DNA of 64,000 nucleotides from Actinomadura physcomitrii (GTDB lineage Bacteria; Actinomycetota; Actinomycetes; Streptosporangiales; Streptosporangiaceae). The number at the start of each line of letters is the position of its first letter. Position 1 is the stretch's first letter. Shown piece by piece: positions 40,266-52,248 of this stretch. The stretch is taken from contig NZ_WBMS02000022.1 in the NCBI RefSeq assembly GCF_008923205.2, positions 83,595 through 147,594 of the forward strand, given 5' to 3'. The position numbers were made by a program, and so were the translations under genes. The notes below the pieces were generated by a model. The model was not told the origin of the DNA, ran no database searches, and saw only the letters and a program-made list of their open reading frames with translations.

Positions 40266-43200
40266 TCCGGGGCCGGCCCGGACGAGCCGCCGCTGGTGTG
40301 CCAGAGCGGCGCGCGCGGGGGTCGTTTGACGGCGGGTCCGGCGTGGCCGATGTCGGAGTAGAGGGACATCGCGAAGCCGGTCGGCTGGACGACGCGGCGC
40401 CCGACGGGGCGGACCTGGGGTCCGCGCCGAGCCATGGCGGCACGGACGGCGTCGATGCCGCCGCGCCGCCATTCCTCGTAGAGGGTGTTCAGGTCCCAGC
40501 AGGCGGTCGCGGTGATCGAGACGGCGCGGGCGCCGGCGTGCCGGACGCGGCCGCGGACGACCAGCAGCCACGAGCCGAACACGGTCGCGGCGCAGCGCTC
40601 CTGCACCGACTCGAAGAACGCCAGGTCGACGGGGCCGGTGGAGTCGTCCAGCGTGGCGAAGATGATCCGCTGCCCGGACCGCACCGCCGGGGTCTGCGTC
40701 GCGACCTTCACCCCGGCGACCAGCACGTCCGATCCGGCGGGACGGCCGGGCAGCGCGGCGGCGCGGACGATCCCGAGGGCGTCGAGGAGCCCGTCGTAGA
40801 AGCCGAGGACGTGCCGGCTGACGTCCATGCCGAGGACGTCCAGCTCGGCCTCGACGATCTCGGCGGGCGTCATCGGCGGCAGCTCGCCGAGCGGGACGGG
40901 TTCGGCGAGGCCGGTCCCGGCGCCGGACGGGTCGCCGTCGCCGTCCTCGTCGCCGAGCGGCAGCTGCCCTTCGACCACGGCGGGGCCGGATCGGCGGGCG
41001 GTGGCGCGGTCGAGGGCGCCGACGCGGCACAGCAGGTCGCGGCGCGGCACCGGCTCGCCGCCGGGTCCGCCCGGGTACAGCCCGTCGAACGCCCCGGCGA
41101 GGACGAGCCGTTCGGCGGTCGGCCGCGAGACGCGGGCGCGGCGCCAGAAGTCGGTCAGCGACGCGTACGGCCGGGCGCCGACGATAGCGTCGACCTCGGC
41201 GTCGCTGATGCCCCTGACCTCGTTCAACGCGACGCGGATGCCGGTGGGGCCGCCCTCGGCGACGGGTTCGGCGTGCCAGTCCGGCGCGGACCGGTTGACG
41301 TCCAGCGGCAGGATCGGGACGCCGAAGTGCCGCGCGTCGTCCAGGATGACCCGCTTGGGGTACATGCCGGGGTCGTGGGTGAGGACGCCGGCGTAGAACG
41401 CGGCGGTGTGGTGCCGTTTCAGCCAGGCGGACTGGTAGGTCGGCAGGGCGAACGACGCGGCGTGCGCCTTGCAGAACCCGAACGCGCCGAACGCGGTGAG
41501 CGTCCGCCAGACGCGCTCGACGGTCGGCTCGTCGTAGCCGCGCGCCCGCGCCCTCTCGCGGAACCAGGCGCCGACGGCGGCCTGGCCGCGCTCCTGGTTC
41601 AGGCTGCGCCGCGCCGCCTCCGCCGTCGACAGCCCGCAGCCGGTCATCACGTCGAGGACGCGCAGCACCTGCTCGTGGAACACGACGACGCCGAGGCTCT
41701 CCCGCAGCGCCGGCTCCAGGTCGGGGTGCGGGTAGTCGGGCTCGCGGATACCGGCGCGGGCGTCCAGGAACGGCGACACCATGTCGGAGTTGACCGGTCC
41801 GGGGCGGAACAGCGAGATGTCGATGACGAGGTCGTCGAGGTTCCACGGCTGGAGCCGGCCGATCAGCTCGCGCTGGCCCGGCGACTCGATCTGGAAGCAG
41901 CCGAGCGTGCGGGACGTGCGGATCAGCGCGAAGGTGTCGGGGTCGTCGCGCGGGACGGCCTCCAGGTCGATCTCCTCGCCGGTGGTCCGCGCGACCTCGG
42001 CGACCGCGTGCGCCATCGCCGACTGCATCCGGACGCCGATGACGTCGAGCTTCAGCAGGCCCATCGCCTCGGCGTCGTCCTTGTCGAACTGGCTCATCGG
42101 GAACCCGAGCGCGCTCTGCTCGACGGGCACCCGGTCGCGCAGCGTCGCGTTGGACAGCAGCACCCCGCACGGGTGCATCGCGATGTGGCGGGGCAGGCCG
42201 TCCAGCCGCTCGGCGATGCGGAACAGCACGTCGAGGCGGCCCCGCGACAGGTTGCTCTGCCGCAGTTCCGGCAGGTCGCGCAGCGCGGCGCCGATCTGGC
42301 TCGCGCGGATCTGCGGGAACGCCTTGGCGATCGCGTCGATCTCCTGCGGCGGCAGCCCGACGGCGTTGCCGACGTCGCGGATCGCGCTGCGCGCCCGGTA
42401 GGTCTCCATCATCGACACGCATGCTGTGCCGTCGGCGCCGTACCGGTCGAACAGCGCCTCGTAGGCCTCCAGCCGCCGCGCCGACTCCACGTCGAGGTCG
42501 ATGTCGGGCAGGCCCTCGCGGCTGTCGGCGAGGAACCGCTCCATGACGAGGTCGTGCCGGAGCGGGTCGAGGTCGCCGATGCCGAGCAGGTGGTTGACCA
42601 GGCTGCCCGCGCCCGACCCGCGGATCGCGCAGCGGATGCCGCGCGAGCGGATCAGCGCGGCGGCGTCGGCGACCGTGAGGAAGTACGGGGCGAGCCCCTT
42701 GCGGGCGATCACGCCCAGCTCGTCGGCGAGCCGCGCCCGCGCCCGCCGGGATCCGCCGAGCCCGCGCCGTGCCATCCCCTCCGCGCAGCGGGCGGCGAGC
42801 CGCGCCTGCGGGTCGCCGGTCACCTCGGGCAGGTGCACCGCGTCCATCCCCAGGTCGCGGCCCGGATCGAGGACGCACCGCTCCGACAGCCGCCGGGTCT
42901 CGGCGAGCAGCGCCTCGGCCTCGTCCGGGCCGCAGGCCAGCTCCGCGACCCGGCGCATCTGCGCCTCCGACTTCAGGTAGGCGTGCCCGGTGCGGTCGTC
43001 GAGGTGCCGGCGGTCCAGCGGGACGAGCCGCCGCGTCACGTCGAGCACCTGCGCCACCGGATGATCGGCCGGCTCCAGGTACCGGACGGCGTTGGCGAGC
43101 ACCGCCGGCACGCCGGACTCCCGGGCGAGCGCGAGCATCCGCGCCGCGCGGTGCCCGTCGCCCACGTCGTGGTGGTCCACGATCTCGATCACCGTCTCGG

Positions 43201-43642
43201 CGGTCTCCCGCCACCGCGCCAGCAGCCGGGACGCCAGGTCGGGGCGGCGCGCCGCGACGGCCCGTCCCACGTCGGAGGCGGGCCCGAGCAGGACGACGAG
43301 CCCCTCGGCATGGGCGCCGACCATCTCCCGGGTCGCCACCGGACGGCCCCGCTCGCCCGCCGCGTGCGCCGCGGTGACGAGCCGGCACAGCGACCGCCAC
43401 CCGGCGCGCCCCTCCGCCAGCACCACGACCCGCTCCCCGCCGCCCAGGTTCAGGTCGGCGCCGACGACCGCGCCGATCCCCGCGGCGCCGCATGCCCGGA
43501 CGTGCCGGACCGCGCCGTACAGGCCGTCCCGGTCGGTCAGCGCGAGCGTCTCCAGGCCGAGATCGGCGGCACGCGCGGCCAGCGCGGCGGGCGGCGCCGC
43601 GCCGTACCGGAGCGAATACGCCGAAGCGACGTGAAGGTGCAC
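40262..43642 (-). CDS. dnaE2: Error-prone DNA polymerase III alpha subunit (DnaE2/ImuC)
   Basis: An 1126-residue C-family polymerase. The PHP domain (residues 1-80) reads HLHVASAYS and LALTDRDGLYG, lacking several metal-binding residues, as in the Streptomyces type. The palm has the catalytic pair in PDIDLD (D382, D384), FFKDD-equivalents follow (SQFDKDDAE), and HhH and OB-fold regions are towards the C-terminus. It lacks the beta-clamp-tau tail of replicative DnaE1. DnaE2 makes SOS mutagenic synthesis. GTG start one base after the DUF6504 stop; a LexA box precedes that gene. Confidence 0.92.
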   Translation of the reverse strand: MHLHVASAYSLRYGAAPPAALAARAADLGLETLALTDRDGLYGAVRHVRACGAAGIGAVVGADLNLGGGERVVVLAEGRAGWRSLCRLVTAAHAAGERGRPVATREMVGAHAEGLVVLLGPASDVGRAVAARRPDLASRLLARWRETAETVIEIVDHHDVGDGHRAARMLALARESGVPAVLANAVRYLEPADHPVAQVLDVTRRLVPLDRRHLDDRTGHAYLKSEAQMRRVAELACGPDEAEALLAETRRLSERCVLDPGRDLGMDAVHLPEVTGDPQARLAARCAEGMARRGLGGSRRARARLADELGVIARKGLAPYFLTVADAAALIRSRGIRCAIRGSGAGSLVNHLLGIGDLDPLRHDLVMERFLADSREGLPDIDLDVESARRLEAYEALFDRYGADGTACVSMMETYRARSAIRDVGNAVGLPPQEIDAIAKAFPQIRASQIGAALRDLPELRQSNLSRGRLDVLFRIAERLDGLPRHIAMHPCGVLLSNATLRDRVPVEQSALGFPMSQFDKDDAEAMGLLKLDVIGVRMQSAMAHAVAEVARTTGEEIDLEAVPRDDPDTFALIRTSRTLGCFQIESPGQRELIGRLQPWNLDDLVIDISLFRPGPVNSDMVSPFLDARAGIREPDYPHPDLEPALRESLGVVVFHEQVLRVLDVMTGCGLSTAEAARRSLNQERGQAAVGAWFRERARARGYDEPTVERVWRTLTAFGAFGFCKAHAASFALPTYQSAWLKRHHTAAFYAGVLTHDPGMYPKRVILDDARHFGVPILPLDVNRSAPDWHAEPVAEGGPTGIRVALNEVRGISDAEVDAIVGARPYASLTDFWRRARVSRPTAERLVLAGAFDGLYPGGPGGEPVPRRDLLCRVGALDRATARRSGPAVVEGQLPLGDEDGDGDPSGAGTGLAEPVPLGELPPMTPAEIVEAELDVLGMDVSRHVLGFYDGLLDALGIVRAAALPGRPAGSDVLVAGVKVATQTPAVRSGQRIIFATLDDSTGPVDLAFFESVQERCAATVFGSWLLVVRGRVRHAGARAVSITATACWDLNTLYEEWRRGGIDAVRAAMARRGPQVRPVGRRVVQPTGFAMSLYSDIGHAGPAVKRPPRAPLWHTSGGSSGPAPD

Positions 43643-43643
43643 G

Positions 43644-43919
43644 TCAATCCCATACCCGGGAGAGCAGCCAGGTGTCGGAGACCGCGTCGTAACGCAGCTC
43701 GTAGACCCCGATCTCCCGGTCCGGGGTCGCCTCGACCCGCCAGAACTCCCGCTCGCCGGTGGCCTCGCCGTCGGGATGCTGCTCCCGCCACCAGTCGCGG
43801 GTCGTGACCCAGTGCTCCAGCACCCGCCGGACGCGGTAGAGCCGGCCGCGCCAGACGAACCGGACCGGACGCCCGTCGCTGGTCCAGACGTCCACCGGGT
43901 CGCCGAACACGCGTGTCAT
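43644..43919 (-). CDS. DUF6504-type small protein in the dnaE2 unit
   Basis: A 91-residue protein rich in Trp and Arg (VRFVWRGRLYRVRRVLEHW, VWD at the C-terminus). It has a good GGGGGAGG ribosome site. Proteins like it regularly precede dnaE2 or accompany Y-family polymerases in actinomycetes; I assign DUF6504 from memory. One base separates it from the dnaE2 start, so they are one transcript, led by a LexA box 49 bases upstream. Molecular role unknown; a polymerase accessory is likely. Confidence 0.75.
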   Translation of the reverse strand: MTRVFGDPVDVWTSDGRPVRFVWRGRLYRVRRVLEHWVTTRDWWREQHPDGEATGEREFWRVEATPDREIGVYELRYDAVSDTWLLSRVWD

Positions 43920-43967
43920 CTGCCTCCCCCTCGTGCCCGCCGCACGGGGGAAGGAGCATGCGGCCGT

Positions 43968-43982
43968 TCGAACATACGTTCG
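43968..43982. promoter_or_regulatory. LexA (SOS) box TCGAACATACGTTCG
   Basis: Matches the actinobacterial SOS consensus TCGAAC-N4-GTTCGA in 11 of 12 specified positions that fall within it (last A is C). It lies 49 bases before the DUF6504-dnaE2 unit, so the unit should be induced by DNA damage. Confidence 0.88.
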
Positions 43983-43996
43983 CGGCCGAGTCTAGA

Positions 43997-44027
43997 GACC
44001 CCGCCGACCCGCAGGCAAGGCGGGGTC
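43997..44027. terminator. Hairpin upstream of the SOS box
   Basis: Perfect 9-bp stem GACCCCGCC / GGCGGGGTC around a 13-base loop, 46 bases after the stop of the leftward small gene; it would keep that transcript out of the SOS unit. Confidence 0.7.
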
Positions 44028-44073
44028 GGGCGGGCCCGCGCCGAGGACGATGCGGACCGGACCGGAGGCGGGT

Positions 44074-44349
44074 TCAGAGCAGGAGGCGGATGCGGTCGGC
44101 CACGGCCGGGGCGGCGGCGACGTCGGCCATGCCGCCGCCCGGCCACAGGTAGGACCAGCCGGCGCCGGTCGGGGTGGCGACGACCATGAGCCGCCGGCCG
44201 GCGCCCGGGCCGTGGACGCTCAGCACGCTCTCGCCGGGACCGGCGAGCCGGCAGGCCAGGCCGCGGGCCCGCAGTTCGCCCGCGAGGGCCGCCAGGTGCC
44301 GGCGACGCACCTCGGCGATCTCTCCTCCATCGAGTACAGACACCCGCAT
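44074..44349 (-). CDS. Small unknown protein, 91 residues
   Basis: From ATG 44349 (GAGG seven bases ahead; ATG 44364 is an alternative) the frame gives MRVSVLDGGEIAEVRRRHLAA, an Arg/Ala-rich alpha-helix, then an alternating strand pattern (LMVVATPTGAGWSYLWPGG). No family recognised. Actinomycetes carry many such 80-100-residue proteins of unknown role. The terminator behind it supports expression. Confidence 0.55.
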   Translation of the reverse strand: MRVSVLDGGEIAEVRRRHLAALAGELRARGLACRLAGPGESVLSVHGPGAGRRLMVVATPTGAGWSYLWPGGGMADVAAAPAVADRIRLLL

Positions 44350-44527
44350 CAGCCGCCTCAGCATGGACCGGACCGTCCACCGGCGACCTTGGGCGATCGG
44401 GCGGCGACGGTTGGTGACCGGCTCTCAGGATGACCCGAACCGGCGGGCCGCGCAGCGGAAACGCCGAAGGTGGGACGGTGTTTTCCTGACCTGCGGCGAT
44501 GGTCCGGAAGGGCGGCTCGGCAGGCTG

Positions 44528-44543
44528 TTGGCGGGTGCGCCAA
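44528..44543. promoter_or_regulatory. Palindromic operator TTGGCGGGTGCGCCAA
   Basis: A perfect 6-4-6 inverted repeat with the same arms (TTGGCG/CGCCAA) as the site at 27277-27291. It is in the 318-base gene-free gap ahead of the TetR gene at 44668 and 124 bases from its start, and is probably bound by a TetR-type protein. Confidence 0.55.
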
Positions 44544-44667
44544 TCGGCCGCCGGGCGGCGCGCGCTCCCGGCGAGCGGAACCCGGTTCGGAACCGGAGGG
44601 TGCATCCGTGATAGAAGCCTCTCTGAGACGGGCGTCCGGCGCCCGTCCCCGGAGAAGGAGTCAGCCG

Positions 44668-45354
44668 ATGACCGCCGCCCCCGCCGGCGATGATCCGGAT
44701 CCCGCAGAGCGCGGCGAGGCCCGGGACCGCACCGGGCACGAGCTCGCCGGGCTGCGCGAGCGCAAGAAGCAGCGGACGAGGCTCGCGCTGGTCGACGCGG
44801 CCCTCGACCTGTTCCTCGCGCAGGGCTACGAAGCGACGACGATCGACGAGATCGTCGCGGCGGTGGAGGTGTCTCAGCGCACCTTCTTCCGCTACTTCGC
44901 CACCAAGGAGGACGTCGTCACGGGCTTCCTCGCCGAGCACGACCAGGTGCTGGAGGACGCGCTGGCGGCGCGGCCGCCGCAGGAGCGCCCGTTCGCCGCG
45001 CTGTTCGAGTCGCTGCGGGTGGTGCTGCGCACCATCGCCGGCGGCGATCCGGCCGACAGCGAGCGGTTCCGCCGGGTACGGCAGGTGATCGAGGCGACGC
45101 CGACGCTGATCTCGGCGCAGATGGCGCGGTACAAGGCCTCGGAGAGCAAGCTCGCCGAGGAGATCGCGCGGCGGGAGGGCGTCGACCCGTTCGCCGACCT
45201 GCGGCCCCGGATCGTCGTGGCGTTCTACTCGGCGGCGACGCGGGTCGCGTTCGAGGACTGCGCGCGGCAGGACATCTGGGATCCGGAGACGGTCGCGGCC
45301 CGGGTCGAGGAGGCGGTGGCGCTCGTCCACCGCACGATGCACGACTGGGTCTGA
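44668..45354 (+). CDS. TetR-family transcriptional regulator
   Basis: A 228-residue regulator. Residues 30-80 are the helix-turn-helix (TTIDEIVAAVEVSQRTFFRYF), preceded by an Arg/Lys-rich arm (LRERKKQRTRLAL), in the AcrR/mycobacterial Rv-type style. The C-domain is the MftR-like type. Start ATG 44668 has AAGGAG eight bases ahead. It is followed 80 bases later by the quinone oxidoreductase gene, a possible target. Confidence 0.9.
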   Translation: MTAAPAGDDPDPAERGEARDRTGHELAGLRERKKQRTRLALVDAALDLFLAQGYEATTIDEIVAAVEVSQRTFFRYFATKEDVVTGFLAEHDQVLEDALAARPPQERPFAALFESLRVVLRTIAGGDPADSERFRRVRQVIEATPTLISAQMARYKASESKLAEEIARREGVDPFADLRPRIVVAFYSAATRVAFEDCARQDIWDPETVAARVEEAVALVHRTMHDWV

Positions 45355-45434
45355 GCACGACCGGGTCTGACGGAATAGCCCGCCCGGGCCCCGGGTTCGG
45401 CGTTGTCGTAGGTTCCCGAACGGCAGGAGTGGAA

Positions 45435-46397
45435 ATGCGCGCGATCGTCGTCTCCGCGAGCGGCGGCCCCGAGGTACTGGTGCCCGGCGAGCGTCCCGAC
45501 CCGGTGCCCGGCCCCGGCGAGCTGCTCGTCGACGTGGCGGCGAGCGGCGTCAACTTCATCGACGTGTACTTCCGGACGGGCGCGTACGCGCAGCCGCTGC
45601 CGTACGTGCCGGGCGTGGAGGGCGCGGGGACGGTCGCGGCGGTCGGCGAGGGCGTCGCCGGCGTCGCGGTGGGCGACCGGGTTGCGTGGGCGAACGTGCA
45701 GGGCTCGTACGCGGAGAAGGCCGTGGTCCCGGCGGACGAGGCCGTGCCCGTCCCGGACGCCGTCGGCCTGGACGACGCGGCCGCCGCGCTGCTGCAGGGC
45801 ATGACGGCGCACTACCTGACGCGTTCGGTGCACGAGGTGAAGCCCGGTGACACGGTGCTCGTGCACGCGGCGGCGGGCGGGATGGGCCTGCTGCTCACCC
45901 AGGTCTGCAAGGCTGCGGGCGCGCGCGTCATCGGGACCGCGTCGACGCCCGGGAAGATGCGGACGGCGCGGGACGCGGGCGCCGACGAGGTGCTCGGCTA
46001 CGACGGCTTCGCCGACCGGGTGCGGGAGCTGACCGGCGGCGAGGGCGTCGCGGTGGTGTACGACGGGGTCGGCGCGCCGACGTTCGACGGCAGCCTGGCG
46101 AGCCTGCGGCGGCGCGGCGTCCTCGCGCTGTACGGCGCGGCGGGCGGGAAGGTGCCGCCGTTCGACCCGCAGCGGCTGAACGCGGCGGGATCGCTGTTCC
46201 TGACGCGGCCGACGCTGGTGCACTACACCGCGACCCGCGAGGAGCTGCTGGAGCGCGCCGCCGACGTGTACGGCTGGATCGCGTCCGGCACGCTGGAGCT
46301 GCGCATCGGGAAGCGGTACGACCTCGCCGACGCCGCGTCCGCGCACGCCGATCTGGAGGCGCGCCGCACCACGGGCAAGCTGCTCCTCATCCCCTAA
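45435..46397 (+). CDS. NADPH:quinone oxidoreductase (zinc-independent MDR)
   Basis: A 320-residue medium-chain reductase. The N-domain carries the SGVNFIDVYFRTG motif characteristic of quinone oxidoreductases, with no structural or catalytic zinc cysteines; the NADPH fold has HAAAGGMGLLLTQ. It reduces quinones by one electron or enones by hydride transfer. ATG 45435 is preferred to GTG 45429 for its spacing to GGAG. It may be controlled by the TetR upstream. Confidence 0.92.
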   Translation: MRAIVVSASGGPEVLVPGERPDPVPGPGELLVDVAASGVNFIDVYFRTGAYAQPLPYVPGVEGAGTVAAVGEGVAGVAVGDRVAWANVQGSYAEKAVVPADEAVPVPDAVGLDDAAAALLQGMTAHYLTRSVHEVKPGDTVLVHAAAGGMGLLLTQVCKAAGARVIGTASTPGKMRTARDAGADEVLGYDGFADRVRELTGGEGVAVVYDGVGAPTFDGSLASLRRRGVLALYGAAGGKVPPFDPQRLNAAGSLFLTRPTLVHYTATREELLERAADVYGWIASGTLELRIGKRYDLADAASAHADLEARRTTGKLLLIP

Positions 46398-46437
46398 TGA
46401 TGATCAGAGCGGTGCCGGCTCCCCTAACCTTTCCTCC

Positions 46438-47808
<1,371 letters not shown>

Positions 47809-47934
47809 CCCTCGCCGCCCGCGCGGCCCCTGAACCCGGCCGGTGCTTCGCGCGTCAGAAACGTCGGTGACCACTAGGGTGCTATCCGAAACCTCCCGAA
47901 AGAGCCGGAACCCCCTTCCCAGGAACTTCACACC

Positions 47935-49644
<1,710 letters not shown>

Positions 49645-49669
49645 CGGCGCGCACCCGCCCGGCGCGGGG

Positions 49670-50641
49670 TCAGCGGTCGGCGGGCAGGTGGCCGGCGATC
49701 CAGCGGGCCAGCTCGGCGAACACCTCGCCGCGGGCGGGCTCGGCGGACAGCGTCAGGTCGTGCAGCCCGCCGTCGATCCGGACGAGGGTGACGTGCCGGC
49801 CGAGCCGGGGCGCCCACTTCGCCATGTGCGCGACGTCCAGCACGGCGTCGGCGCCGGTGACGTCCAGCGCCTTGCGGGTCGGCCGGACGCTGCGCGCCGA
49901 CGCCATCACCAGCACGGGCACGTCGATGTCCAGGCCGCGGTGCGCGCGGAGCTGGCCGCGGCGGATCGCGGCGAGCCACGCCGCGCGCACCGGGAACCCC
50001 TCGATCGGCTTCCAGGCGAGGTCGAAGTCCCATTCGCCCTCGTGGTCGCGGTGGATGCTGCGCGGGTACCGGTCGGACACCCCGGCGGGCAGCGTCGCCT
50101 TCGGGAAGCGGGGCCGCAGCGCCCGCGCCAGCCCGGCGCCGATCGCGCGCATCGCCGGGGGCTCGTTGATGTCGAGGAACGGGCTGTTCAGGAACACCCC
50201 GTCGACCAGGCCCCGGCCCTTCGCCCGGTCGGCCCAGAGCGCGGCGATGAGCCCGCCGGTGGAGTGCCCGTTCAGCAGCAGCGTGTCATGCCCGTCGACG
50301 TCCCGGACGATCCGGACGGCCTCGTCGATCTCCGCGAAGTACTCCGTCAGGCTCTCGATGTAGTTCGGGGTCTGGTGCGGCCGCAGCGACCGCCCGTACT
50401 TGCGCAGGTCGAGGGCGTAGAAGTCGAAGCCGAGGCCGAGGTAGAAGTCGGCGAGGTGCGCCTGGAAGAAGTAGTCGACGAACCCGTGCAGGTAGAGCAC
50501 CGCCCGGCGGGACGGCTCGGCGCCGCTGCGCCGGACGAGGGTGGCCACGACCTCGCCTTCGGCGTCGCGTCCCATCGGCAGCTCGATCGCCTCGTATCCG
50601 GGACCGAGCACGTCCTCCGTCACGTCCTCTGTCACGTCCAC
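49670..50641 (-). CDS. Alpha/beta hydrolase (lysophospholipase/monoacylglycerol lipase-like)
   Basis: A 323-residue hydrolase of the Hydrolase_4 group. The oxyanion segment is YLHGFVDYFFQ, the nucleophile is Ser in LNGHSTGG, and His is in GGLHDLTLS; Asp is probably in DVTGADAVLD. It acts on acyl esters; natural substrate unknown. GTG 50641 is chosen (AAGGAGG upstream) over the longer start at 50719. Convergent with the kinase gene upstream on the map. Confidence 0.88.
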   Translation of the reverse strand: MDVTEDVTEDVLGPGYEAIELPMGRDAEGEVVATLVRRSGAEPSRRAVLYLHGFVDYFFQAHLADFYLGLGFDFYALDLRKYGRSLRPHQTPNYIESLTEYFAEIDEAVRIVRDVDGHDTLLLNGHSTGGLIAALWADRAKGRGLVDGVFLNSPFLDINEPPAMRAIGAGLARALRPRFPKATLPAGVSDRYPRSIHRDHEGEWDFDLAWKPIEGFPVRAAWLAAIRRGQLRAHRGLDIDVPVLVMASARSVRPTRKALDVTGADAVLDVAHMAKWAPRLGRHVTLVRIDGGLHDLTLSAEPARGEVFAELARWIAGHLPADR

Positions 50642-50826
50642 CGCGCCTCCTTCGCCGTGCCACCGCCGGACCGCCCGTCCCACAGCGTACGGCCAGGTCC
50701 GCCGCACCCGGACGCCCATATTCGGCCGACCGATTTACGAGTCACAGTGGTCCCAAAGTCCCCTAAGGTGAGTGACGACCCCGTCACGGGTCGCGACCCC
50801 CGGCAGCGGACACGGAACCAGGAGCG

Positions 50827-52248
50827 ATGACCGACACCACTGACGACCGCTCGACCCGGCTGCGGACGGGACTGCGCCGCCGCCACATGACGATGCTCGC
50901 CGTCGGCGGCGCGGTGGGCGCGGGCCTGTTCGTCGGCAGCGGCGCCGTGATCGGCACCGCCGGGCCCGCCGCCGTGATCAGCTACGCCGTGGCCGGCGTG
51001 CTGGTGCTGTGCGTGCTGCGCGCGCTCGGCGAGATGGTGGTCGCGCGGCCGGTCGCCGGGTCGCTCGCCGAGTACGCGCGCATGGCGCTCGGCCCGTTCG
51101 CCGGGTTCACGATCGGCTGGCTGTACTGGTACCTGTACGTCATCCTCGTCGGCGCGGAGGCGACGGCCGGGGCGGCGATCCTGGCGGGCTGGATCGACCT
51201 GCCGGAGTGGTTCCTCGCCGCGGTACTGCTGGTGGTGATGACGGCGGTCAACCTCGTCTCGGTCCGCTCGTTCGGCGAGTTCGAGTTCTGGTTCGCCTCG
51301 ATCAAGGTCGCCGCGATCCTGGTGTTCCTCGTGCTCGGCGTGCTCTGGGTCGCCGGCCTGTGGCCCCACTCCCCCGGCGGCCTGGACGTGCTCACCGGGC
51401 ACGGCGGCTTCGCCCCCAACGGCGTCAAGGCGATCTTCACCGCGATCGTGGCGGTGATGTTCGCCTTCGGCGGCACCGAGATCGTCACGGTCGCCGCCGC
51501 CGAGAGCGCGGAGCCCGGCCGCGCCGTCGCGAAGGCCACCGGCAACGTGCTGTACCGCGTCGCGCTGTTCTACGTGCTGTCCATCCTGCTCGTCGTGTCG
51601 ATCCTGCCGTGGAACGACGCGAAGGTGCTGACCAGCCCGTTCGTCAGCGCGCTGGACCGGCTGGACGTGCCCGCCGCCGGCACGGTGATGCAGGCGGTGA
51701 TCCTCACCGCGGTGCTGTCGGTGCTGAACTCGGCGATCTACGTCTCGTCCCGGATGCTGTACGTGCTGACCCGGGACGGCGACGCGCCCGCCGGGCTGGT
51801 GCGGCTGAACCGGCGCGGCGTCCCCGTCCGCGCGATCCTGCTCGGCACGGTCGCGGCATGGGCCGCGGTCATCGCCTCGTACACCTCGCCCGACCAGGTC
51901 TTTAAATTCCTGATGAACTCGATCGGGGTCATTCTGGCGTTCGTCTACCTGGCGATCATGTGCTCGCAGCTGCGGCTGCGCGCCCGGCTGCGGCGCGAGG
52001 ACCCGGGCGGCCTCACCTACCGGATGTGGCTGCACCCGTACCTGTCGTGGCTGGTCATCGCCGCGCTGCTGGCGGTGCTGGTGTCGATGGCGTTGCTGCA
52101 CGCGCAGCGCTCGCAGCTGATCGCCTCGCTCGTCAGCCTCGCCGTGGTCGCCGCCTGCTACCCGCTGCGCGCCCGGTTCGGCCGCAAGCCGCCCGTCGCG
52201 GCGCCCCGGACCCTCACGAAGGCGCCCCCTTGTTCAGCGGACTCCTAG
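50827..52248 (+). CDS. APC-family amino acid permease (GabP/AnsP-like)
   Basis: A 473-residue inner-membrane protein with 12 helices. Helix 1 has the unwound motif GGAVGAGLFVGSG and helix 6 FAFGGTEIVTVAAAES, characteristic of the amino acid transporter branch that includes GabP, AnsP and CycA. It imports an amino acid with H+. The stop codon overlaps the LysE-type gene on the other strand. Confidence 0.92.
   Translation: MTDTTDDRSTRLRTGLRRRHMTMLAVGGAVGAGLFVGSGAVIGTAGPAAVISYAVAGVLVLCVLRALGEMVVARPVAGSLAEYARMALGPFAGFTIGWLYWYLYVILVGAEATAGAAILAGWIDLPEWFLAAVLLVVMTAVNLVSVRSFGEFEFWFASIKVAAILVFLVLGVLWVAGLWPHSPGGLDVLTGHGGFAPNGVKAIFTAIVAVMFAFGGTEIVTVAAAESAEPGRAVAKATGNVLYRVALFYVLSILLVVSILPWNDAKVLTSPFVSALDRLDVPAAGTVMQAVILTAVLSVLNSAIYVSSRMLYVLTRDGDAPAGLVRLNRRGVPVRAILLGTVAAWAAVIASYTSPDQVFKFLMNSIGVILAFVYLAIMCSQLRLRARLRREDPGGLTYRMWLHPYLSWLVIAALLAVLVSMALLHAQRSQLIASLVSLAVVAACYPLRARFGRKPPVAAPRTLTKAPPCSADS

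Noticed and set aside
39600..43493. Leftward and rightward frames of about 1300 codons over dnaE2
   Set aside because: Arg/Gly-rich shadows; the dnaE2 frame carries all polymerase motifs.
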